A stretch of DNA of 6,588 nt from Ruminococcaceae bacterium UBA5423. GTDB lineage: Bacteria > Bacillota > Clostridia > Oscillospirales > Acutalibacteraceae. The stretch is taken from the NCBI GenBank assembly GCA_002409375.1, contig DHNF01000064.1:13929-20516 (forward strand), written 5' to 3'. This document shows, piece after piece, positions 1-6,445 of this stretch (position 1 is the first letter of the stretch; each line of letters opens with the position of its first letter). A program made the position numbers and the translations under genes. The notes under the pieces are model-generated. The model searched no databases and had not been told where the DNA came from. It saw only the letters and a program-made list of their open reading frames with translations.

Positions 1-2
1 TC

Positions 3-2471
3 ATCTCGAATGCATCTATCGGCGTCGGCATCACGGGCGTGGCTGGCCCCGACCAAAGCGAAGGCAAGCCAGTGGGAACGGTTTATATTGCGGTTGCCGA
101 TGAAAAGCGTGTCTGGGTGAAAAAAATTGCAATCGATGCATTGGACAATAAGCCCGACCGTGATTCAATCCGCGCGCTCGCCACGTCCCATGCGCTTGAT
201 TTGGTTCGGCGTTATCTCGAAGCATTTCCTGCGGTTATGGCAGGCGGGGAGCTTTTGCAGTCCGATGACGAAAACACACCTGTTATTCCCAAAAGCAATA
301 TAAGCAAAAAAACAAAGGGAATATTGCAAAGAATTTTGCCTTGGAAAGGTGACAGTAAGGTTGAAATTTTAAGAAAATTAGCACTCTTAGCATCGTTTGC
401 AATCTTATTGGGCATGCTGCTTTCATTTGTTTACACTCGAGTATTGCGCCCGCTTGAAAATCAAAGACTGTTTCGCAATCTTGCCGATATGTACAGTGAT
501 AGCAATCCTGTTATTGCCGCCGACAGTGACTTGGAATTCCCTGATGGTATGCTGACTCAGTTTTACGCACTCTATACCCGCAATTCCGATGTCAGGGGTT
601 GGGTTAAAATTGACGGCACAAATATCAACTATCCAATAATGCGTTATACATCGGGCTTGTATTACGACAACCACAATTTTGATAAACAACCTTCGTTTTA
701 CGGCGTTCCGTATTTTTCCAGCAGAACTGCACTGATATCACATGAGTCGGTCAACCGCTCAATTGTGGTTTATGGAAAGAACACGAACGACGGACAGATG
801 TTTTCAGATATTTTACAGTATTATAACAATTTAGATTTTTTACGGCAGCATCCCGTTGTAGAGATGGATACGATTTATCAAAAAGCTCATTGGAAGATTT
901 TTTCGGTTATGGTGCTTAAAGAGCCTGATGGGTTTGGTTCACAATTTGATTACACCCAGGCGGTATTTACAGACGAAGCCGATTTTTTAAGCTTTGCGGG
1001 AAATCTGCGCACCCGTTCACTATACAACATGCCTTCGGGACAGGTTGATGTACAGGAGGGTGACTGTTTGCTTATGCTTTCAACAGGTTTTGAGCAAGTG
1101 GCAAAGTTTGAAGGTGCTCGTCTTGTTATTGCAGCGCGCAAGGTGCGCCCCGGAGAACAGACGAATATTGATTTGTCAGAAGCGTCATATAACAGCAATG
1201 CAGTTATGCCGTCAGAGTGGCAAAAGAAGGATAGCGAAAACCAGCAAACACAAACAAATAGAGTGACAGCCAGGACATCGAGCACTGGTACTGTTGTTAC
1301 AACATTCGAATCTGAAAGCGCCAAAACTGTGTCAAGCACAACTTCATCACACAAACAAATGACTTCTGCGAGCATACCAGCAACTACAACAACAAATACC
1401 ACCAAGCATGAACCTATAGGTCCTACCGAACCATCTACCAGCAGCACGACGAACACAACCAGCGGCTCGACATCAAAGACGGCAACTGCCACTTCTTCAT
1501 CTGCACCGCCAATCACAACAGCTCCCACCTCACCAACATTACCCGGTGATTACATAGCTCCCGAAATTATTGCAGGTTCGGTTGCGGAATCGGATTTTTT
1601 GTCTGATTGCAAAGTGATAATAAATGGCAAAACCGAGCAGCCAAAAACCAAGCAAGAGCTGCAAATGCTACTTGCGCGTATTGTCAAAGCCGAAATTGGT
1701 TCATCAAGTATGATGGCTAATGACTATGCGGCACAAAAGGCACAGGCCATTGCATCTTATTCTTACATATTATATTTTAATCAAGAGAATAACAAAGCTT
1801 GTACAGTGCCTGCCAAAACCATCAATTTAAACAACACTGTGGACAAAAAAATATATGATGCCGTAGGCAAGGTGGTTGGAATAAAGCTGCTGTCCGGTAA
1901 TAATCCGGTATGTGCGGTTTATTCTGCATCCACACCCGGATTCAGCTCAAGCAATCACGAGGTTTACGAATACGGTCGCAATCTCGATTATCTGCAAAGT
2001 GTTGTGAGTGAGTTTGAAACTGAAGTGCATATGCCCGATTCATGGAAATCAACCTACACGATAACCATGCAACAGCTTAATACTAATTTAAAAAATTACC
2101 TAAATACGGACATTAATTTTGAGCAAGGGGACAAGCCTTTTTTTATAAAAAGCTTCGACAAAAACGGACATTATGTGATATCAACAAACGCTTATTATTA
2201 TAAAGACGGCAAAAAGAAATATGTAAGCGGGCATCAGTTAAGAATGGCAATAGGCCCGTCTACTCTGCGTTCTCACGCCTTTAAAGTGATATCCTCCAGT
2301 GAACAAAGCCTTACTTTGTCGGCAACTGGGTACGGGCACGGCATCGGTTTAAGTCAGTGGGGCGCAGCTAATTATGCAAAATACGCAGGATGGGATTACC
2401 GGCAGATTATTAGCCATTATTACAGCATTGATTATACATCGGATCACCGCCTTGTTTATCCTGTATGGTAA
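3..2471 (+). CDS. CinA C-terminal / sortase B-like (degenerate) / SpoIID-LytB fusion protein, 5' partial
   Basis: The frame is open from the left edge (codons from base 3) to TAA at 2469-2471, so the true start lies outside; an in-frame GTG at 39 is inside a conserved CinA motif (GITGVAGPD) and is not the start. Residues below count from that GTG. About 1-63 is the end of a CinA C-terminal domain (PncC, nicotinamide mononucleotide deamidase family: GKPVGTVYIAVA, then the closing helix LATSHALDLVRRYL). About 112-132 is one membrane helix. About 175-370 matches class B sortases (RGWVKIDGTNINYPI; YYDNHNF; LLMLST; ARLVIAARK), but the catalytic His is Lys247 (YGKN) and the catalytic Cys is Gly350 (LSTG); the active-site Arg equivalent (Arg361) remains. 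About 408-500 is Ser/Thr-rich and probably extended. About 505-810 is SpoIID/LytB, a peptidoglycan lytic transglycosylase fold, with the likely catalytic Glu552 (VKAEIG), AQKAQAIASYSY and the GYGHGIGLSQWGA signature. Predicted topology is CinA part inside, the rest outside. Function of the whole is unknown. Confidence 0.93.
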   Translation: MSNASIGVGITGVAGPDQSEGKPVGTVYIAVADEKRVWVKKIAIDALDNKPDRDSIRALATSHALDLVRRYLEAFPAVMAGGELLQSDDENTPVIPKSNISKKTKGILQRILPWKGDSKVEILRKLALLASFAILLGMLLSFVYTRVLRPLENQRLFRNLADMYSDSNPVIAADSDLEFPDGMLTQFYALYTRNSDVRGWVKIDGTNINYPIMRYTSGLYYDNHNFDKQPSFYGVPYFSSRTALISHESVNRSIVVYGKNTNDGQMFSDILQYYNNLDFLRQHPVVEMDTIYQKAHWKIFSVMVLKEPDGFGSQFDYTQAVFTDEADFLSFAGNLRTRSLYNMPSGQVDVQEGDCLLMLSTGFEQVAKFEGARLVIAARKVRPGEQTNIDLSEASYNSNAVMPSEWQKKDSENQQTQTNRVTARTSSTGTVVTTFESESAKTVSSTTSSHKQMTSASIPATTTTNTTKHEPIGPTEPSTSSTTNTTSGSTSKTATATSSSAPPITTAPTSPTLPGDYIAPEIIAGSVAESDFLSDCKVIINGKTEQPKTKQELQMLLARIVKAEIGSSSMMANDYAAQKAQAIASYSYILYFNQENNKACTVPAKTINLNNTVDKKIYDAVGKVVGIKLLSGNNPVCAVYSASTPGFSSSNHEVYEYGRNLDYLQSVVSEFETEVHMPDSWKSTYTITMQQLNTNLKNYLNTDINFEQGDKPFFIKSFDKNGHYVISTNAYYYKDGKKKYVSGHQLRMAIGPSTLRSHAFKVISSSEQSLTLSATGYGHGIGLSQWGAANYAKYAGWDYRQIISHYYSIDYTSDHRLVYPVW

Positions 2472-2541
2472 TATTCATACGGTTGAAAAACATTAAAACA
2501 CATAGACCACTGACACTAATAGCTACATTATTTAAACAATA

Positions 2542-2572
2542 TTCACATTCTATACAAAAAGTTTGATAAAAT
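2542..2572 (+). promoter_or_regulatory. Candidate promoter of the response-regulator/kinase operon
   Basis: In the 130-base gap after the fusion gene, TTCACA (2542-2547, 5 of 6 to the -35 consensus) is followed by TAAAAT (2567-2572, 5 of 6 to the -10 consensus) at a long spacing of 19; GATAAA (2565-2570) gives spacing 17 but a poorer -10. A start near 2579 would give a short leader with the ribosome binding site at 2589. No terminator hairpin is visible after 2471, so read-through from the fusion gene is also possible. Confidence 0.35.
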
Positions 2573-2588
2573 ATTAATAGACAGAAAT

Positions 2589-2593
2589 GGAGG
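2589..2593 (+). promoter_or_regulatory. Ribosome binding site that fixes the response-regulator start
   Basis: GGAGG sits 8 bases before the ATG at 2602. The upstream in-frame ATG at 2587 overlaps this site and has no Shine-Dalgarno of its own, so 2602 is the better start; the protein then begins MDNAKILVVDDD, typical for a receiver domain. Confidence 0.85.
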
Positions 2594-2601
2594 TAAAAAT
2601 A

Positions 2602-3297
2602 ATGGACAACGCAAAAATATTGGTTGTTGATGATGACAGCAATATATGCGAGCTTTTGCGCCTTTATCTTGAAAAAGACGGTTTTGAGGTTTGCCTTGCT
2701 TTCAACGGTAAACAAGCCTTGGAGCTTTTTGAAAAAGAAAAACCTGACCTGATTCTTTTAGATATTATGTTGCCTCAACTTGATGGCTGGCAGGTATGCC
2801 GTGAGATTCGCAAAAAATCCACTTGCCCTATTATCATGCTTACTGCAAAAGGCGAGGTTTTTGACAAGGTACTGGGTCTCGAGCTGGGTGCGGATGACTA
2901 TGTTGTCAAACCATTTGAGGCTAAAGAGGTTGTTGCCCGTGTCAAGGCAGTGCTGCGGCGCAGCGGTAAAAACCGCCAAAAGACGCGAAAAGTAAGTTTT
3001 GATAACCTTTACATAAATATGGAAAATTATGAATTGCGTGTTAAGGGGAAACAAATTGACACCCCGCCCAAGGAAATGGAGCTTATATTCCATCTTGCAA
3101 GCAACCCTAACCGTGTTTATACTCGTGACCAGCTTTTGGACGAGGTATGGGGGTTTGAGTATTTCGGTGACAGCCGCACAGTTGATGTGCACGTAAAGAG
3201 ACTGCGGGAAAAGCTCGACGGCGTATCCGACCAGTGGACGCTAAAAACGGTTTGGGGTGTGGGATATAAATTTGAGGTGCACGACAAAGACGAGTGA
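2602..3297 (+). CDS. OmpR/PhoB-family two-component response regulator
   Basis: This 231-residue protein is full length for the family. The receiver domain (about 1-120) has the acidic pair Asp10/Asp11, phospho-acceptor Asp54 (LILLDIMLP), switch Thr81 (MLTAKG) and Lys103 (VVKPFE). The winged-helix DNA-binding domain (about 130-226) carries the family hallmarks: the TRDQLLDEVWG recognition region, RTVDVHVKRLREKL, and the C-terminal hairpin KTVWGVGYKFE. It acts in the cytoplasm as a phosphorylation-dependent transcription factor, with the kinase encoded 29 bases downstream as its evident partner. The domain type is certain, but the target genes are not. The adjacent htrA suggests an envelope-stress role like CssR or CiaR; VicR/PhoP-like roles remain possible. 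A motif shared with the htrA upstream region could be its binding site. Confidence 0.97.
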   Translation: MDNAKILVVDDDSNICELLRLYLEKDGFEVCLAFNGKQALELFEKEKPDLILLDIMLPQLDGWQVCREIRKKSTCPIIMLTAKGEVFDKVLGLELGADDYVVKPFEAKEVVARVKAVLRRSGKNRQKTRKVSFDNLYINMENYELRVKGKQIDTPPKEMELIFHLASNPNRVYTRDQLLDEVWGFEYFGDSRTVDVHVKRLREKLDGVSDQWTLKTVWGVGYKFEVHDKDE

Positions 3298-3302
3298 TAT
3301 CG

Positions 3303-3316
3303 CCTTTTATAAAAGG
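3303..3316. repeat. Perfect 14-base palindrome at the regulator-kinase junction
   Basis: CCTTTTATAAAAGG equals its own reverse complement and its right end runs into the kinase ribosome binding site (GGGG, 3315-3318). As RNA it could fold into a 5-bp hairpin with a TATA loop that covers part of that site. It could equally be a DNA-binding palindrome or chance in AT-rich sequence. Confidence 0.5.
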
Positions 3317-3318
3317 GG
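3315..3318 (+). promoter_or_regulatory. Ribosome binding site that fixes the histidine-kinase start
   Basis: AAAAGGGG ends 8 bases before ATG 3327, an ideal spacing. The alternative GTG at 3294 overlaps the regulator stop codon (GTGA) and could be translationally coupled, but has no clear Shine-Dalgarno and would add eleven residues (MISPFIKGDDG) before the natural MFKSIFAKYF membrane-protein start. Confidence 0.75.
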
Positions 3319-3326
3319 ACGACGGT

Positions 3327-4772
3327 ATGTTCAAAAGCATTTTTGCTAAATATTTCACTGTTCTGTCACTGATAATCGTCGTCAGCTTTGCTGCGATGGG
3401 CGGTATGCAAATGCTCTTTTCGACGCGCTACTGGGTTGCCGATAAAAGAGCATTGCTTAAGGAAAACACGCAAAACATGGCTACCATTACAGCACAAAAC
3501 ACAGCCGAAACATTTGCCCAAACTTATCACATTATGGAATCGTCGCTTTCTCCTTACCTCAATCTCATGGCAACAACGATAGATTCCTATATTTTTATTA
3601 CCGACAATGACGGACGCGTCATTCTCTGTTCCGACAATGCACGGTCTTTGCTTATGAGCGTGACTCTCTCTTCTGAAATACTTGACAACGTAAGAAACGG
3701 AGAGTTTTTCGAGGTTGGACAGCTTGACGGCGTGTATCAAAGCCGTCAATACACAATCGGCGAGCCAATTTTTCTGCATAACGGAAAAATCCGGTTAGGC
3801 TTTGTGTTTGCCTCCACTTCGGCGGCAGGACTTAGTGAATATTTACTGAATAATTTTCAGGTTTTCTTTTTGTCTGCATTAGGCGTTTTGACGCTAACCT
3901 TCATTGCGCTTTATCTAATGACATACCGAATGGTCAGACCTTTGCGTCAAATGGCAACAGCCGCGCGTAAGTTTGGCGTGGGGGATTTTAGCATTCGCAT
4001 ACCTGTGCGTGGCAAGGACGAGGTCGCCGAGCTTGCTTCATCGCTCAACAACATGGCGGTTTCGCTGTCATCTGTTGAGGGAATGCGGCGCAGTTTTATT
4101 GCCAACGTGTCACATGAGCTTAAGACTCCAATGACTACTATTGCAGGATTTATCGACGGCATATTGGATGGCACAATCCCCGACGAAAAGCGAGATCATT
4201 ATTTAAAAATTGTATCCGACGAGATTAAGCGCCTGTCACGACTGGTTAAATCCATGCTCGACTTGTCGCGTATTGACAACGGCGAATTAAATATTAAGCC
4301 AATATTTTATGACTTAAATGAACAGGTATGCAATATACTTCTATCATTCGAACAGCGCATAGAGTCAAAGGATATTACCGTAACAGGGCTTGAAGACAGC
4401 ACACGCACCGAAGTACTTGCCGACTTTGATCTTATCGGACAGGTAGTGTATAATCTAATGGACAATGCCGTCAAATTTATTAACGATGGCGGTACGTTGA
4501 CGATCAACATATATCGCAAGGATAAGCGAGTTTATTTTTCAATACGAAATACCGGCGAGGGAATACCGACTCATGAAATGCCGCATATTTTTGAAAGGTT
4601 TTATAAAAGCGATACATCAAGGAGCCTTGATAAAAACGGCATGGGACTCGGCCTGTTTATTGTAAAAACCGTAATCAATCTTCATTACGGGGAAATCGTT
4701 GTTCGCTCGGTAGAGGGCGAATATTGCGAATTTGAATTTTGGATGCCGGATTCCGAGGCGGTGAAGCGTTAG
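3327..4772 (+). CDS. Membrane sensor histidine kinase (PhoR/VicK/CssS-like), partner of the upstream regulator
   Basis: 481 residues from ATG 3327. Membrane helices lie at about 8-30 and 177-199 and enclose an extracytoplasmic sensor of about 145 residues, probably PAS/Cache-like (YIFITDNDGRVILCSD; later IRLGFVFAST). A HAMP linker follows (about 200-253: MVRPLRQMA ... KDEVAELASSLNNM), then the HisKA domain with phospho-acceptor His263 (NVSHELKTPMTTIAGF). The ATPase domain has an N box (NLMDNAVKF, Asn376/Asn380), a G1 box in the form NTGEG, an F box (IFERFYKSD) and a G2 box (GMGLGLFIVK). The G1 Asp is Asn408, a variant that I recall in many Firmicutes kinases of this subgroup, so activity is expected. 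It would autophosphorylate and pass phosphate to Asp54 of the regulator. The signal is not readable from sequence; neighbouring htrA points to envelope or secretion stress. Confidence 0.95.
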   Translation: MFKSIFAKYFTVLSLIIVVSFAAMGGMQMLFSTRYWVADKRALLKENTQNMATITAQNTAETFAQTYHIMESSLSPYLNLMATTIDSYIFITDNDGRVILCSDNARSLLMSVTLSSEILDNVRNGEFFEVGQLDGVYQSRQYTIGEPIFLHNGKIRLGFVFASTSAAGLSEYLLNNFQVFFLSALGVLTLTFIALYLMTYRMVRPLRQMATAARKFGVGDFSIRIPVRGKDEVAELASSLNNMAVSLSSVEGMRRSFIANVSHELKTPMTTIAGFIDGILDGTIPDEKRDHYLKIVSDEIKRLSRLVKSMLDLSRIDNGELNIKPIFYDLNEQVCNILLSFEQRIESKDITVTGLEDSTRTEVLADFDLIGQVVYNLMDNAVKFINDGGTLTINIYRKDKRVYFSIRNTGEGIPTHEMPHIFERFYKSDTSRSLDKNGMGLGLFIVKTVINLHYGEIVVRSVEGEYCEFEFWMPDSEAVKR

Positions 4773-4816
4773 AAATGCTTTAAGTTACTAATTGTTTATG
4801 AAAAATAAGAAATTTA

Positions 4817-4848
4817 TTAAAAGGTTATACATAAAAACGGGTTAGAAT
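4817..4848 (+). promoter_or_regulatory. htrA: Candidate htrA promoter/operator region
   Basis: The 112-base gap between kinase and protease is AT-rich and has no terminator hairpin. It holds TTAAAAGGTTATACA (4817-4831) followed by TAGAAT (4843-4848, 5 of 6 to -10). No good -35 sits at 17 bases from TAGAAT, as would be expected for a promoter needing an activator. The 15-mer resembles one at 2542-2556 before the regulator gene. A weaker alternative is TTGTTT (4792) with TATTAA (4815) at spacing 17. Read-through from the kinase gene is also possible. Confidence 0.3.
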
Positions 4849-4867
4849 AACAGTATATTAACGACCG

Positions 4868-4873
4868 AAAGGA
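4868..4873 (+). promoter_or_regulatory. Ribosome binding site of the HtrA-like protease
   Basis: AAAGGA is placed 11 bases before ATG 4885, slightly longer than ideal; a second purine run (ACGGGA) lies closer. It supports the start that gives the full cytoplasmic tail. Confidence 0.6.
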
Positions 4874-4884
4874 CGGGAACAGAT

Positions 4885-6435
4885 ATGTCAAGCTGGTTTG
4901 GTGAAAACAACCTTAGGCCGGAAAATGAAAGTAATAATACGGATGAGCATACGAAACCCGAAACCAATGATGAGAGCGAATCATCAAGTTTTAAAGCGGA
5001 TGGTCCTGCCCCCAATGCCGATAGCAATAATATGCAAGATGATCAAAAGGGCAATACGGGTTGGACGGCAGGTGACAATAAGCCTCCGGCTGAGGATTGT
5101 ACGTATCATTACGGAATAAACGCACAAAACAAAGTGCCGGAAAGCACAAACCGATATACCCAGCAATCTCCATACAGTAATCAGCAGGGCGGATATTTTC
5201 AGCAGGGAGGATATAACCAATACAATTGGCAGCAGGTTCCGCCTCCGGGCATGCCGCCAAACAAGCCGCCCAAAAAGAAAAAAAGAGGCGCCGCAATTGC
5301 TATTGCCACCTTAAGCGTTGTATGTGCGGCTGCAATAATAACTTTGTCGGTATTGCTTGCTATGGCACTGACTCAAAACAGAGTACCAATCGGGAATTCG
5401 TCTGATATAAATTCATCTGCTAAAGGCGGAGCAAATGTAAGTGGACCCGTGCTTGAAATTGTAGAAGAAGATGAGGATGCGAAAGGACTAAGTACGCCCT
5501 CGATTGTACAAATGAATCTGGATTCTACAGTCGCTATCACATTATGGGCACGTCAGGGATCCCTTGGCTTTGGTGGGGGTAGCCAAATTGCCCAAGTCGG
5601 CGCTGCGTCAGGTATTATCATGAGCGCGGATGGTTATATCATTACAAACTGGCATGTGGTAACAAACGAGGATGGCAGGGCATTTGACCGCATTGATGTA
5701 AAGACATATGACGGCACAGTTTATGAGAATGCCGAGGTTGTCGGAGCCGACCAAGATACCGACCTTGCCGTAATAAAAGTCGGTGCGGCAAAGCTTTCTC
5801 CTGCTCAGTTCGGCGATTCCTCCGGGCTAAAGCTTGGCGATAAAATTGTTGCTATTGGCAATGCCGGTGGTCTTTCATGGACAACGACAGAGGGAATTGT
5901 ATCCGGTCTGGCACGGGATGTGTATGAAGACACTGGCTATGCAATTAAATGTCTTCAAGTTGATGCTGCAATAAATCCCGGCAATTCAGGTGGTCCACTG
6001 CTCAATTCCCAAGGGCAGGTTGTGGGTATAAATTCGGCAAAAATTTCTGCTCCCGCTTATGAGGGAATAGGGTTTTCAATACCCATTAAAGAAGCAAAAG
6101 TGATAATTGACGATTTAATAGAATATGGTTATGTCAAAAATCGTGTGATGCTTGGCGTTACAGTCAGAGATATTACTCAACCCGGTTATGAAGGCTGCCA
6201 GATAGAGGAGATAAACCAAGATTCGTGTCTTGCCGGCACATCGGCGCGCCCCGGAGATATAATAACAGGTATAGATGATGCAAGAGTAAAAAATGGTCGC
6301 GAGCTACGCAGTGAGCTTTCAAAACACAAGGTTGGCGACAAAATCAAGCTTAGTTTTATACGTGTCGACATGCGCACCGGTGCAAAAAGTAATTTTACCG
6401 TAACGTGCACATTAAAAGAACACAGAGGTCAATAA
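4885..6435 (+). CDS. htrA: HtrA/DegP-like membrane-anchored serine protease with one PDZ domain
   Basis: 516 residues. It starts with a long polar cytoplasmic tail (1-130), acidic and Asn/Ser-rich at first, then Gln/Gly/Tyr/Pro-rich with two QQGGY units, ending in a Lys/Arg patch (PKKKKRG). One membrane helix follows at about 135-161, then a short outer linker. The trypsin-like domain (about 205-400) has the full triad: His257 (TNWHVV), Asp293 (DTDLAVIKV) and Ser368 (NPGNSGGPLL). One PDZ domain spans about 415-512 (LGVTVRDI; ARPGDIITGIDD). It should face the outside and degrade or refold misfolded exported proteins. The size and single PDZ fit Gram-positive HtrA/HtrB/YyxA proteins. It follows a two-component system, as htrA genes often do in Firmicutes (CssRS, CiaRH), and ends its transcript at the terminator 17 bases after the stop. 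Identification is secure; the exact paralogue name is not. Confidence 0.96.
   Translation: MSSWFGENNLRPENESNNTDEHTKPETNDESESSSFKADGPAPNADSNNMQDDQKGNTGWTAGDNKPPAEDCTYHYGINAQNKVPESTNRYTQQSPYSNQQGGYFQQGGYNQYNWQQVPPPGMPPNKPPKKKKRGAAIAIATLSVVCAAAIITLSVLLAMALTQNRVPIGNSSDINSSAKGGANVSGPVLEIVEEDEDAKGLSTPSIVQMNLDSTVAITLWARQGSLGFGGGSQIAQVGAASGIIMSADGYIITNWHVVTNEDGRAFDRIDVKTYDGTVYENAEVVGADQDTDLAVIKVGAAKLSPAQFGDSSGLKLGDKIVAIGNAGGLSWTTTEGIVSGLARDVYEDTGYAIKCLQVDAAINPGNSGGPLLNSQGQVVGINSAKISAPAYEGIGFSIPIKEAKVIIDDLIEYGYVKNRVMLGVTVRDITQPGYEGCQIEEINQDSCLAGTSARPGDIITGIDDARVKNGRELRSELSKHKVGDKIKLSFIRVDMRTGAKSNFTVTCTLKEHRGQ
5182..5214 (+). repeat. Two-copy 15-base direct repeat coding for QQGGY in the HtrA tail
   Basis: CAGCAGGGCGGATAT (5182-5196) and CAGCAGGGAGGATAT (5200-5214) differ at one base and are spaced 18 bases apart. 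They encode tandem QQGGY units in the low-complexity cytoplasmic tail and suggest small in-frame duplication. Confidence 0.8.
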
Positions 6436-6445
6436 ACCTTACCTC

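Noticed and set aside
39..41. GTG at 39 as the real start of the first gene
   Set aside because: It lies in the middle of the CinA motif GITGVAGPD; the matching residues continue in frame to the left edge (ISNASIGVGITG), so the gene is simply cut by the window.
408..410. G1-box Asn408 in the kinase (residue number) as a sign of a dead kinase
   Set aside because: The NTGEG form, as I recall, recurs in active-looking Firmicutes kinases of this subgroup, and the His263, N, F and G2 boxes are intact. The coordinates given are residue numbers of the kinase protein.
950..1528. A 192-residue open frame on the - strand, rich in Val
   Set aside because: It mirrors the Thr/Ser-rich linker and the end of the sortase-like domain; ACA/ACC/ACG codons reversed give Val and Cys codons without stops. 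No ribosome binding site or family motif was seen.
2472..2601. A terminator after the fusion gene
   Set aside because: No GC-rich inverted repeat followed by a T run is visible in the 130-base gap.
3294..3326. GTG at 3294 as the kinase start, overlapping the regulator stop as GTGA
   Set aside because: A coupled start is conceivable, but ATG 3327 has a good Shine-Dalgarno at ideal spacing and the protein then starts as a normal membrane kinase.
4826..4834. A sigma-E-like (sporulation) -10, TATACATA, before htrA
   Set aside because: It only partly matches CATACANT and there is no convincing upstream partner element; the SpoIID domain nearby is not enough to call a sporulation promoter.
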